From contig NC_079878.1 of the NCBI RefSeq assembly GCF_029227915.1, positions 30,903,501 through 30,967,500 of the forward strand: a stretch of 64,000 nucleotides of DNA, given 5' to 3'. Source of the DNA: Hydractinia symbiolongicarpus. Lineage: Eukaryota > Cnidaria > Hydrozoa > Anthoathecata > Hydractiniidae. A model generated the notes under the pieces. That model saw only the letters and a program-made list of their open reading frames with translations. It did not search any database and was not told the origin of the DNA. The position numbers were made by a program, and so were the translations under genes. Of the stretch, positions 47,583 through 61,200 are shown one piece after another (the first letter of the stretch is position 1; the number at the start of each line of letters is the position of its first letter).

Positions 47583-50500
47583 AAAACCCGCGATTTCCCG
47601 TAAATCCCGGACTCAACCCGTATAGTCAAAAGTACACAAATAAAATACTCAGGGAGTAAAATCATTTCCTGAACGATTTTTTAAATTATTTTTTCACCAC
47701 TAAAACGTATGAGACTTGTAGTTTTCAAAAATGTTTTCATTTTTGATGAGACGCTGAATAAAAGAAGTTTAATCGCCGGCAAACGAAAACCCGCGATTTC
47801 CCGTAAATCCCCGACTCGGCCCGCATAGTATAAAGTATACAAAGAAAGTACCCTGCGAGTAAACTCATTTCCAGAACGATTTTTTAAATTATCTTTTCAC
47901 CACTAAAACGCACGAGACTTGTAGTTTTCAAAAATGTTTTCATTTTTGATGAGACGCTGAATAAAAGAAGTTTAATCGCCAGCAAACGAAAACCCGCGAA
48001 TTCCCGTAAATACCAAACTCGGCCCGTATAGTCAAAAGTATACAAAGAAAATACCCAGGGAGTAAACTCATTTCCAGAACGATTTTTTAAATTATCTTTT
48101 CACCACTAAAACGCATGAGACTTGTAGTTTTCAAAAATGTTTTCATTTTTGATGAGACGCTGAATAAAAGATGTTTAATCGCCGGCAAACGAAAACCTGC
48201 GATTTCCCGTAAATCCCGGACTCGGCCCGTATAGTCAAAAGTATACAAAGAAAGTACCCAGGGAGTAAACTCATTTCCCGAACGATTTTTTAAATTATTT
48301 TTTTCACCACTATAACGCATGAGACTTGTAGTTTTAAAAAATGTTTTCATTGTTGATGAGACGTTGAATAAAAGATGTTTAATCGCCGGCAAACGAAAAC
48401 CCGCGATTTCCCGTAAATCCCGGACCCGGCCCGTATAGTCAAAAGTATACAAAGAAAGTACCCAGGGAGTAAACTCATTTCTCGAACGATTTTTTAAATT
48501 ATTTTTTCACCACTAAAACGCATGAGACTTGTAGTTTTCAAAAATGTTTTTATTTTTGATGAGACGCTGAATAAAAGAAGTTTAATCGCCGGCAAACGAA
48601 AACCCGCAATTTCCCGTAAATCCCGTGCTTGGCTCGTATAGTCGAGTATATACAAAGAAAGTACCCTGTGAGTAAACTCCTTTCCAGAACGATTTTTTAT
48701 ATTATCTTTTCACCACTAAAACGCATGAGACTTGTAGTTTTCAGGAATGTTTTCATTTTTGATGAGACGCGGAATAAAAGAAGTTTAATCGCCGGCAAAC
48801 GAAAACCCGCGATTTCCGTAAATCCCGGACTCGGCCCGTATAGTCAAAAGTACACAAAGAAAATACTCAGGGAGTAAAATCATTTCCTGAACGATTTTTT
48901 AAATTATTTTTTCACCACTAAAACGTATGAGACTTGTAGTTTTCAAAAATGTTTTCATTTTTGATGAGACGCTGAATAAAAGAAGTTTAATCGCCGGCAA
49001 ACGAAAACCCGCGATTTCCCGTAAATCCCCGACTCGGCCCGCATAGTATAAAGTATACAAAGAAAGTACCCTGCGAGTAAACTCATTTCCAGAACGATTT
49101 TTAAAATTATCTTTTCACCACTAAAACGCACGAGACTTGTAGTTTTCAAAAATGTTTTCATTTTTGATGAGACGCTGAATAAAAGAAGTTTAATCGCCAG
49201 CAAACGAAAACCCGCGAATTCCCGTAAATACCAAACTCGGCCCGTATAGTCAAAAGTATACAAAGAAAATACCCAGGGAGTAAACTCATTTCCAGAACGA
49301 TTTTTTAAATTATCTTTTCACCACTAAAACGCATGAGACTTGTAGTTTTCAAAAATGTTTTCATTTTTGATGAGACGCTGAATAAAAGATGTTTAATCGC
49401 CGGCAAACGAAAACCTGCGATTTCCCGTAAATCCCGGACTCGGCCCGTATAGTCAAAAGTATACAAAGAAAGTACCCAGGGAGTAAACTCATTTCCCGAA
49501 CGATTTTTTAAATTATTTTTTTCACCACTATAACGCATGAGACTTGTAGTTTTCAAAAATGTTTTCATTTTTGATGAGACGTTGAATAAAAGATGTTTAA
49601 TCGCCGGCAAACGAAAACCCGCGATTTCCCGTAAATCCCGGACCCGGCCCGTATAGTCGAATGTATACAAGGAAAGTACCCTGTGAGTAAACTCATTTCC
49701 CGAACGATTTTTTAAATTATTTTTTCACCACTAAAACGCATGAGACTTGTAGTTTTCAAAAATGTTTTCATTTTTAAAGAGACGCTGAATATAAGAAGTT
49801 TAATCGCCAGCAAACAAAAACCCGCGATTTCCCGTAAATCCCGTGCTTGGCCCGATAGTCGAGTGCATACAAAGAAAGTACCCTGTGAGTAAACTCATTT
49901 CCAGAACGATTTTTTAAATTATCTTTTCACCACTAAAACGCATGAGACTTGTAGTTTTCAGGAATGTTTTCATTTTTGATGAGACGCTTAATGAAAGAAG
50001 TTTAATCGCCGGCAAACGAAAACCAGCGATTTCCCGTAAATACCGGACTCGGCCCGTATAGTCAAAAGTATACAAAGAAAGTACCCAGGGAGTAAACTCA
50101 TTTCCCGAACGATTTTTTAAATTATTTTTTCACCACTAAAACGCATGAGACTTGTAGTTTTCAAAAATGATTTCATATTTGATGAGACGCTGAATATAAG
50201 AAGTTTAATCGCCGGCAAACAAAAACCCGCGATTTCCCGTAAATCCCGTGCTTGGCCCGTATAGTCGAGTATTTACAAAGAAAGTACCCTGTGAGTAAAC
50301 TCATTTCCAGAACTTATTTTTAATCTATTTTTTCACCACTTAAACGCATGACACTTGTAGTTTTCAAAAATGTTTTCATTTTTGATAAGACGCTGAATAA
50401 AAGATGTTTAATCGCCGGCAAACCAAAACCCGCGATTTCCCGTAAATACCGGACTCGGCCCGTATAGGCAAAAGTATACAAAGAAAGTACCCAGGGAGTA

Positions 50501-51440
50501 AACTCATTTCCCGAACGATTTTTTAAATTATTTTTTCACCACTAAAACGCATGAGACTTGTAGTTTTCAGGAATGTATCCATTTTTGATGAGACGCTTAA
50601 TGAAGGAAGTTTAATCGCCGGCAAACGAAAAACCGCGATTTTCCGTTAATTCCGAGCTTGGCCCGTATAGTCCAATGTATACAAAGAAAGTACCCTGTGA
50701 GTAAACTCATTTCTCGAACGATTTTTTAAATTATCTTTTCACCACTAAAACGCATGAGACTTGTAGTTTTCAAAAATGTTTTCATTTTTGATAAGACGCT
50801 GAATAAAAGATGTTTAATCGCCGGCAAACCAAAACCCGCGATTTCCCGTAAATACCGGACTCGGCCCGTATAGTCAAAAGTATACAAAGAAAGTACCCAG
50901 GGAGTAAACTCATTTCCCGACCTTTTTTTTAAATTATTTTTTCACCACTAAAACGCATGAGACTTGTAGTTTTCAAAAATGTTTTCATTTTTGATGAGAC
51001 GCTGAATAAAAGATGTTTAATCGCCGGCAAACGAAAACCCGCGATTTCCCGTAAATCCCGGACTCGGCCCGTATAGTCAAAAGTATACAAAGAAAGTACC
51101 CAGGGAGTAAACTCATTTCCCAAACGATTTTTTAATTTTTTTTTTTCACCACTAAAACGCATGAGACTTGTAGTTTTCAAAAATGTTTTCATTTTTGATG
51201 AGACGCTGAATATAAGAAGTTTAATCGCCGGCAAACAAACACTCGCGATTTCCCGTAAATCCTGTGCTTGGTCCGCATAGTCGAGTACATACAAAGAAAG
51301 TACCCTGTGAGTAAACTCATTTCCAGAACGATTTTTTAATCTATTTTTTCACCACTAAAACGCATGAGACTTGTAGTTTTCAAAAATGTTTTCATTTTTG
51401 ATAAGACGCTGAATAAAAGATGTTTAATCGCCGGCAAACC
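47583..51440 (+). repeat. 3858-bp tandem duplication, first copy (19 monomers)
   Basis: This segment is repeated directly after itself at 51441-55298 with a constant offset of 3858 bp (19 x 203 plus 1). Rare private marks shared by both copies include 'cacaaataaaatactc', 'gttttaaaaaatg' with 'cattgttgatg', 'gcgatttccgtaaatc' (one C lost), 'gagtgcatac', 'aaaaccagcg', 'aatgatttcatatttg', 'aacttatttttaatc', 'acttaaacgcatgacac', 'aatgtatccattt' and an 11-T run near 51135. I found no difference at any point I compared. Confidence 0.92.
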
Positions 51441-54400
51441 AAAACCCGCGATTTCCCGTAAATCCCGGACTCAACCCGTATAGTCAAAAGTACACAAATA
51501 AAATACTCAGGGAGTAAAATCATTTCCTGAACGATTTTTTAAATTATTTTTTCACCACTAAAACGTATGAGACTTGTAGTTTTCAAAAATGTTTTCATTT
51601 TTGATGAGACGCTGAATAAAAGAAGTTTAATCGCCGGCAAACGAAAACCCGCGATTTCCCGTAAATCCCCGACTCGGCCCGCATAGTATAAAGTATACAA
51701 AGAAAGTACCCTGCGAGTAAACTCATTTCCAGAACGATTTTTTAAATTATCTTTTCACCACTAAAACGCACGAGACTTGTAGTTTTCAAAAATGTTTTCA
51801 TTTTTGATGAGACGCTGAATAAAAGAAGTTTAATCGCCAGCAAACGAAAACCCGCGAATTCCCGTAAATACCAAACTCGGCCCGTATAGTCAAAAGTATA
51901 CAAAGAAAATACCCAGGGAGTAAACTCATTTCCAGAACGATTTTTTAAATTATCTTTTCACCACTAAAACGCATGAGACTTGTAGTTTTCAAAAATGTTT
52001 TCATTTTTGATGAGACGCTGAATAAAAGATGTTTAATCGCCGGCAAACGAAAACCTGCGATTTCCCGTAAATCCCGGACTCGGCCCGTATAGTCAAAAGT
52101 ATACAAAGAAAGTACCCAGGGAGTAAACTCATTTCCCGAACGATTTTTTAAATTATTTTTTTCACCACTATAACGCATGAGACTTGTAGTTTTAAAAAAT
52201 GTTTTCATTGTTGATGAGACGTTGAATAAAAGATGTTTAATCGCCGGCAAACGAAAACCCGCGATTTCCCGTAAATCCCGGACCCGGCCCGTATAGTCAA
52301 AAGTATACAAAGAAAGTACCCAGGGAGTAAACTCATTTCTCGAACGATTTTTTAAATTATTTTTTCACCACTAAAACGCATGAGACTTGTAGTTTTCAAA
52401 AATGTTTTTATTTTTGATGAGACGCTGAATAAAAGAAGTTTAATCGCCGGCAAACGAAAACCCGCAATTTCCCGTAAATCCCGTGCTTGGCTCGTATAGT
52501 CGAGTATATACAAAGAAAGTACCCTGTGAGTAAACTCCTTTCCAGAACGATTTTTTATATTATCTTTTCACCACTAAAACGCATGAGACTTGTAGTTTTC
52601 AGGAATGTTTTCATTTTTGATGAGACGCGGAATAAAAGAAGTTTAATCGCCGGCAAACGAAAACCCGCGATTTCCGTAAATCCCGGACTCGGCCCGTATA
52701 GTCAAAAGTACACAAAGAAAATACTCAGGGAGTAAAATCATTTCCTGAACGATTTTTTAAATTATTTTTTCACCACTAAAACGTATGAGACTTGTAGTTT
52801 TCAAAAATGTTTTCATTTTTGATGAGACGCTGAATAAAAGAAGTTTAATCGCCGGCAAACGAAAACCCGCGATTTCCCGTAAATCCCCGACTCGGCCCGC
52901 ATAGTATAAAGTATACAAAGAAAGTACCCTGCGAGTAAACTCATTTCCAGAACGATTTTTAAAATTATCTTTTCACCACTAAAACGCACGAGACTTGTAG
53001 TTTTCAAAAATGTTTTCATTTTTGATGAGACGCTGAATAAAAGAAGTTTAATCGCCAGCAAACGAAAACCCGCGAATTCCCGTAAATACCAAACTCGGCC
53101 CGTATAGTCAAAAGTATACAAAGAAAATACCCAGGGAGTAAACTCATTTCCAGAACGATTTTTTAAATTATCTTTTCACCACTAAAACGCATGAGACTTG
53201 TAGTTTTCAAAAATGTTTTCATTTTTGATGAGACGCTGAATAAAAGATGTTTAATCGCCGGCAAACGAAAACCTGCGATTTCCCGTAAATCCCGGACTCG
53301 GCCCGTATAGTCAAAAGTATACAAAGAAAGTACCCAGGGAGTAAACTCATTTCCCGAACGATTTTTTAAATTATTTTTTTCACCACTATAACGCATGAGA
53401 CTTGTAGTTTTCAAAAATGTTTTCATTTTTGATGAGACGTTGAATAAAAGATGTTTAATCGCCGGCAAACGAAAACCCGCGATTTCCCGTAAATCCCGGA
53501 CCCGGCCCGTATAGTCGAATGTATACAAGGAAAGTACCCTGTGAGTAAACTCATTTCCCGAACGATTTTTTAAATTATTTTTTCACCACTAAAACGCATG
53601 AGACTTGTAGTTTTCAAAAATGTTTTCATTTTTAAAGAGACGCTGAATATAAGAAGTTTAATCGCCAGCAAACAAAAACCCGCGATTTCCCGTAAATCCC
53701 GTGCTTGGCCCGATAGTCGAGTGCATACAAAGAAAGTACCCTGTGAGTAAACTCATTTCCAGAACGATTTTTTAAATTATCTTTTCACCACTAAAACGCA
53801 TGAGACTTGTAGTTTTCAGGAATGTTTTCATTTTTGATGAGACGCTTAATGAAAGAAGTTTAATCGCCGGCAAACGAAAACCAGCGATTTCCCGTAAATA
53901 CCGGACTCGGCCCGTATAGTCAAAAGTATACAAAGAAAGTACCCAGGGAGTAAACTCATTTCCCGAACGATTTTTTAAATTATTTTTTCACCACTAAAAC
54001 GCATGAGACTTGTAGTTTTCAAAAATGATTTCATATTTGATGAGACGCTGAATATAAGAAGTTTAATCGCCGGCAAACAAAAACCCGCGATTTCCCGTAA
54101 ATCCCGTGCTTGGCCCGTATAGTCGAGTATTTACAAAGAAAGTACCCTGTGAGTAAACTCATTTCCAGAACTTATTTTTAATCTATTTTTTCACCACTTA
54201 AACGCATGACACTTGTAGTTTTCAAAAATGTTTTCATTTTTGATAAGACGCTGAATAAAAGATGTTTAATCGCCGGCAAACCAAAACCCGCGATTTCCCG
54301 TAAATACCGGACTCGGCCCGTATAGGCAAAAGTATACAAAGAAAGTACCCAGGGAGTAAACTCATTTCCCGAACGATTTTTTAAATTATTTTTTCACCAC

Positions 54401-55298
54401 TAAAACGCATGAGACTTGTAGTTTTCAGGAATGTATCCATTTTTGATGAGACGCTTAATGAAGGAAGTTTAATCGCCGGCAAACGAAAAACCGCGATTTT
54501 CCGTTAATTCCGAGCTTGGCCCGTATAGTCCAATGTATACAAAGAAAGTACCCTGTGAGTAAACTCATTTCTCGAACGATTTTTTAAATTATCTTTTCAC
54601 CACTAAAACGCATGAGACTTGTAGTTTTCAAAAATGTTTTCATTTTTGATAAGACGCTGAATAAAAGATGTTTAATCGCCGGCAAACCAAAACCCGCGAT
54701 TTCCCGTAAATACCGGACTCGGCCCGTATAGTCAAAAGTATACAAAGAAAGTACCCAGGGAGTAAACTCATTTCCCGACCTTTTTTTTAAATTATTTTTT
54801 CACCACTAAAACGCATGAGACTTGTAGTTTTCAAAAATGTTTTCATTTTTGATGAGACGCTGAATAAAAGATGTTTAATCGCCGGCAAACGAAAACCCGC
54901 GATTTCCCGTAAATCCCGGACTCGGCCCGTATAGTCAAAAGTATACAAAGAAAGTACCCAGGGAGTAAACTCATTTCCCAAACGATTTTTTAATTTTTTT
55001 TTTTCACCACTAAAACGCATGAGACTTGTAGTTTTCAAAAATGTTTTCATTTTTGATGAGACGCTGAATATAAGAAGTTTAATCGCCGGCAAACAAACAC
55101 TCGCGATTTCCCGTAAATCCTGTGCTTGGTCCGCATAGTCGAGTACATACAAAGAAAGTACCCTGTGAGTAAACTCATTTCCAGAACGATTTTTTAATCT
55201 ATTTTTTCACCACTAAAACGCATGAGACTTGTAGTTTTCAAAAATGTTTTCATTTTTGATAAGACGCTGAATAAAAGATGTTTAATCGCCGGCAAACC
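51441..55298 (+). repeat. 3858-bp tandem duplication, second copy (19 monomers)
   Basis: This is the second copy of the 47583-51440 segment. The left junction joins a monomer with 'gataagacgc' and 'caaaccaaaaccc' (51421 onward) to the sequence starting 'aaaacccgcg'. The first and second copies stay identical past the junction for about 23 bp and then separate at 51464 ('c') versus 55322 ('a'). The exchange therefore occurred in the conserved core of the monomer, between two non-allelic monomers, as expected for unequal homologous crossover. A misassembly of identical reads is the main alternative. Confidence 0.92.
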
Positions 55299-58200
55299 AA
55301 AACCCGCGATTTCCCGTAAATACCGGACTCGGCCCGTATAGTCGAGTACATACAAAGAAAGTACCCTGTGAGTAAACTCATTTCCAGAACGATTTTTTAA
55401 ATTATCTTTTCACCACTAAAACGCATGAGACTTGTAGTTTTCAAAAATGTTTTCATTTTTGATGAAACTCTGAATAAAAGAAGTTTAATCGCCGGCAAAC
55501 GAAAACCCGCGATTTCCCGTAAATCCTGGACTCGGCCCGTATAGTCAAAAGTATACAAAGAAAGTACCCAGGGAGTAAACTCATTTCCCGAACGATTTTT
55601 TAAATTATTTTTTCACCACTAAAACGCATGAGACTTGTAGTTTTCAAAAATGATTTCATATTTGATGAGACGCTTAATGAAGGAAGTTTAATCGCCGGCA
55701 AACGAAAACCCGCGATTTCCCGTAAATCCCGGACTTGGCCCGTATAGTCAAAAGTATACAAAGAAAGTACCCAGGGAGTAAACTCATTTCCCGAACGATT
55801 TTTTAAATTATTTTTTCACCACTAAAACGCATGAGACTTGTAGTTTTCAAAAATGTTTCATTTTTGATAAGACGCTGAATAAAAGATGTTTAATCGCCGG
55901 CAAACCAAAACCCGCGATTTCCCGTAAATACCGGACTCGGCCCGTATAGTCAAAAGTATACAAAGAAAGTACCCAGGGAGTAAACTCATTTCCCGAACGA
56001 TTTTTTAAATTATTTTTTCACCACTAAAACGCATGAGACTTGTAGTTTTCAGGAATGTTTTCATTTTTGATGAGACGCTTAATGAAGGAAGTTTAATCGC
56101 CGGCAAACGAAAACCCGCGATTTCCCGTAAATTCCGAGCTTGGCCCGTATAGTCGAATGTATACAAAGAAAGTACCCTGTGAGTAAACTCATTTCTCGAA
56201 CGATTTTTTAAATTATCTTTTCACCACTAAAACGCATGAGACTTGTAGTTTTCAAAAATGTTTTCATTTTTGATGAGACGCTGAATAAAAGATGTTTAAT
56301 CGCCGGCAAACAAAAACCCGCGATTTCCCGTAAATCCCGGACTCGGCCCGTATAGTCAAAAGTATACAAAGAAAGTACCCAGGGAGTAAACTCATTTCCC
56401 GAACGATCTTTTAAATTACTTTTTCACCACTAAAACGCATGAGACTTATAGTTTTCAAAAATGTTTTCATTTTTGATGAGACTCTGAATATAAGAAGTTT
56501 AATCGCCGGCAAACAAAAACTCGCGATTTCCCGCAAATCCTGTGCTTGGCCCGTATAGTCGAGTACATACAAAGAAAGTACCCTGTGAGTAAACTCATTT
56601 CCAGAACGATTTTTTAATCTAATTTTTCACCACTAAAACGCATTAGACTTGTAGTTTTCAAAAATGTTTTCATTTTTGATGCGACGCTGAATAAAAGATG
56701 TTTAATCGCCGGCAAACGAAAACCCGCGATTTCCCGTAAATCCCGGACTTGGCCCGTATAGTCAAAAGTATACAAAGAAAGTACCCAGGGAGTAAACTCA
56801 TTTCCCGAACGATTTTTTAAATTATTTTTTCACCACTAAAACGCATGAGACTTGTAGTTTTCAGGAATGTTTTCATTTTTGATGAGACGCTTAATGAAAG
56901 AAGTTTAATCGCCGGCAAACGAAAACCCGCGATTTCCCGTAAATCCCGGCCTTGGCCCGTATAGTCGAATGTATACAAAGAAAGTACCCTGTGAGTAAAC
57001 TCATTTCCCGAACGATTTTTTAAATTATTTTTTTACCACAAAAACGCATGAGACTTGTAGTTTTCAAAAATGGTTTCATTTTTGATGAGACGCTGAATAT
57101 AAGAAGTTTAATCGCCGGCAAACAAAAACCCGCGATTTCCCGTAAATCCCGTGCTTGGCCCGTATAGTCGAGTACATACAAAGAAAGTACCCAGGGAGTA
57201 AACTCATTTCCCGAACGATTTTTTAAATTATTTTTTCACCACTAAAACGCATGAGACTTGTAGTTTTCAGGAATGTTTTCATTTTTGATGAGACGCTTAA
57301 TGAAGGAAGTTTAATCGCCGGCAAACGAAAACCCGCGATTTCCCGTAAATTCCGAGCTTGGCCCGTATAGTCGAATGTATACAAAGAAAGTACCCTGTGA
57401 GTAAACTCATTTCTCGAACGATTTCTTAAATTATCTTTTCACCACTAAAACGCATGAGACTTGTAGTTTTCAAAAATGTTTTCATTTTTGATGAGACGCT
57501 GAATAAAAGATGTTTAATCGCCGGCAAACAAAAACCCGCGATTTCCCGTAAATCCCGGACTCGGCCCGTATAGTCAAAAGTATACAAAGAAAGTACCCAG
57601 GGAGTAAACTCATTTCCCGAACGATCTTTTAAATTACTTTTTCACCACTAAAACGCATGAGACTTATAGTTTTCAAAAATGTTTTCATTTTTGATGAGAC
57701 TCTGAATATAAGAAGTTTAATCGCCGGCAAACAAAAACTCGCGATTTCCCGCAAATCCTGTGCTTGGCCCGTATAGTCGAGTACATACAAAGAAAGTACC
57801 CTGTGAGTAAACTCATTTCCAGAACGATTTTTTAATCTAATTTTTCACCACTAAAACGCATTAGACTTGTAGTTTTCAAAAATGTTTTCATTTTTGATGC
57901 GACGCTGAATAAAAGATGTTTAATCGCCGGCAAACGAAAACCCGCGATTTCCCGTAAATCCCGGACTTGGCCCGTATAGTCAAAAGTATACAAAGAAAGT
58001 ACCCAGGGAGTAAACTCATTTCCCGAACGATTTTTTAAATTATTTTTTCACCACTAAAACGCATGAGACTTGTAGTTTTCAGGAATGTTTTCATTTTTGA
58101 TGAGACGCTTAATGAAAGAAGTTTAATCGCCGGCAAACGAAAACCCGCGATTTCCCGTAAATCCCGCCTTGGCCCGTATAGTCGAATGTATACAAAGAAA

Positions 58201-61200
58201 GTACCCTGTGAGTAAACTCATTTCCCGAACGATTTTTTAAATTATTTTTTTACCACAAAAACGCATGAGACTTGTAGTTTTCAAAAATGGTTTCATTTTT
58301 GATGAGACGCTGAATATAAGAAGTTTAATCGCCGGCAAACAAAAACCCGCGATTTCCCGTAAATCCCGTGCTTGGCCCGTATAGTCGAGTACATACAAAG
58401 AAAGTACCCTGTGAGTAAACTCATTTCCAGAACGATTTTTTAAATTATCTTTTCACCACTAAAACGCATGAGACTTGTAGTTTTCAAAAATTTTTTCATT
58501 TTTGATAAGACGCTGAATAAAAGATGTTTAATCGCCGGCAAACCAAAACCCGCGATTTCCCGTAAATACCGGACTCGGCCCGTATAGTCGAGTACATACA
58601 AAGAAAGTACCCTGTGAGTAAACTCATTTCCAGAACGATTTTTTAAATTATCTTTTCACCACTAAAACGCATGAGACTTGTAGTTTTCAAAAATGTTTTC
58701 ATTTTTGATGAAACTCTGAATAAAAGAAGTTTAATCGCCGGCAAACGAAAACCCGCGATTTCCCGTAAATCCTGGACTCGGCCCGTATAGTCAAAAGTAT
58801 ACAAAGAAAATACCCAGGGAGCAAACACATTTCCCGAACGATTTTTTAAATTATTTTTTCACCACTAAAACGCATAAGACTTGTAGTTTTCAGGAATGTT
58901 TTCATTTTTGATGAGACGCTTAATGAAGGAAGTTTAATCGCCGGCAAACGAAAACCCGCGATTTCCCGTAAATCCCGGACTTGGCCCGTATAGTCAAAAG
59001 TATACAAAGAAAGTACCCAGGGAGTAAACTCATTTCCCGAACGATTTTTTAAATTATTTTTTCACCACTAAAACGCATGAGACTTGTAGTTTTCAAAAAT
59101 GTTTCATTTTTGATAAGACGCTGAATAAAAGATGTTTAATCGCCGGCAAACCAAAACCCGCGATTTCCCGTAAATACCGGACTCGGCCCGTATAGTCAAA
59201 AGTATACAAAGAAAGTACCCAGGGAGTAAACTCATTTCCCGAACGATTTTTTAAATTATTTTTTCACCACTAAAACGCATGAGACTTGTAGTTTTCAGGA
59301 ATGTTTTCATTTTTGATGAGACGCTTAATGAAGGAAGTTTAATCGCCGGCAAACGAAAACCCGCGATTTCCCGTAAATTCCGAGCTTGGCCCGTATAGTC
59401 GAATGTATACAAAGAAAGTACCCTGTGAGTAAACTCATTTCTCGAACGATTTTTTAAATTATCTTTTCACCACTAAAACGCATGAGACTTGTAGTTTTCA
59501 AAAATGTTTTCATTTTTGATGAGACGCTGAATAAAAGATGTTTAATCGCCGGCAAACGAAAACCCGCGATTTCCCGTAAATCCCGGACTCGGCCCGTATA
59601 GTCAAAAGTATACAAAGAAAGTACCCAGGGAGTAAACTCATTTCCCGAACGATTTTTTAAATTATTTTTTCACCACTAAAACGCATGAGACTTATAGTTT
59701 TCAAAAATGTTTTCATTTTTGATGAGACTCTGAATATAAGAAGTTTAATCGCCGGCAAACAAAAACTCGCGATTTCCCGCAAATCCTGTGCTTGGCCCGT
59801 ATAGTCGAGTACATACAAAGAAAGTACCCTGTGAGTAAACTCATTTCCAGAACGATTTTTTAATCTAATTTTTCACCACTAAAACTCATTAGACTTGTAG
59901 TTTTCAAAAATGTTTTCATTTTTGATGCGACGCTGAATAAAAGATGTTTAATCGCCGGCAAACGAAAACCCGCGATTTCCCGTAAATCCCGGACTTTGCC
60001 CGTATAGTCAAAAGTATACAAAGAAAGTACCCAGGGAGTAAACTCATTTCCCGAACGATTTTTTAAATTATTTTTTCACCACTAAAACGCATGAGACTTG
60101 TAGTTTTCAGGAATGTTTTCATTTTTGATGAGACGCTTAATGAAAGAAGTTTAATCGCCGGCAAACGAAAACCCGCGATTTCCCGTAAATCCCGGCCTTG
60201 GCCCGTATAGTCGAATGTATACAAAGAAAGTACCCTGTGAGTAAACTCATTTCCCGAACGATTTTTTAAATTATTTTTTTACCACAAAAACGCATGAGAC
60301 TTGTAGTTTTCAAAAATGGTTTCATTTTTGATGAGACGCTGAATATAAGAAGTTTAATCGCCGGCAAACAAAAACCCGCGATTTCCCGTAAATCCCGTGC
60401 TTGGACCGTATAGTCGAGTACATACAAAGAAAGTACCCTGTGAGTAAACTCATTTCCAGAACGATTTTTTAAATTATCTTTTCACCACTAAAACGCATGA
60501 GACTTGTAGTTTTCAAGAATGTTTTCATTTTTGATGAGACGCTGAATAAAAGATGTTTAATCGCCGGCAAACGAAAACCCGCGATTTCCCGTAAATCCCG
60601 GACTCGGCCCGTATAGTCAAAAGTATACAAAGAAAGTACCCAGGGAGTAAACTCATTTCCCGAACGATTTTTTAAATTATTTTTTCACCACTAAAACGCA
60701 TGAGACTTGTAGTTTTCAAAAATGTTTTCATTTTTGATGAGACGCTGAATATAAGAAGTTTAATCGCCGGCAAACAAAAACTCGCGATTTCCCGTAAATC
60801 CTGTGCTTGGCCCGCATAGTCGAGTACATACAAAGAAAGTACCCTGTGAGTAAACTCATTTCCAGAACGATTTTTTAATCTATTTTTTCACCACTAAAAC
60901 GCATGAGACTTGTAGTTTTCAAAAATGTTTTCATTTTTGATAAGACGCTGAATAAAAGATGTTTAATCGCCGGCAAACCAAAACCCGCGATTTCCCGTAA
61001 ATACCGGACTCGGCCCGTATAGTCGAGTACATACAAAGAAAGTACCCTGTGAGTAAACTCATTTCCAGAACGATTTTTTAAATTATCTTTTCACCACTAA
61101 AACGCATGAGACTTGTAGTTTTCAAAAATGTTTTCATTTTTGATGAAACTCTGAATAAAAGAAGTTTAATCGCCGGCAAACGAAAACCCGCGATTTCCCG

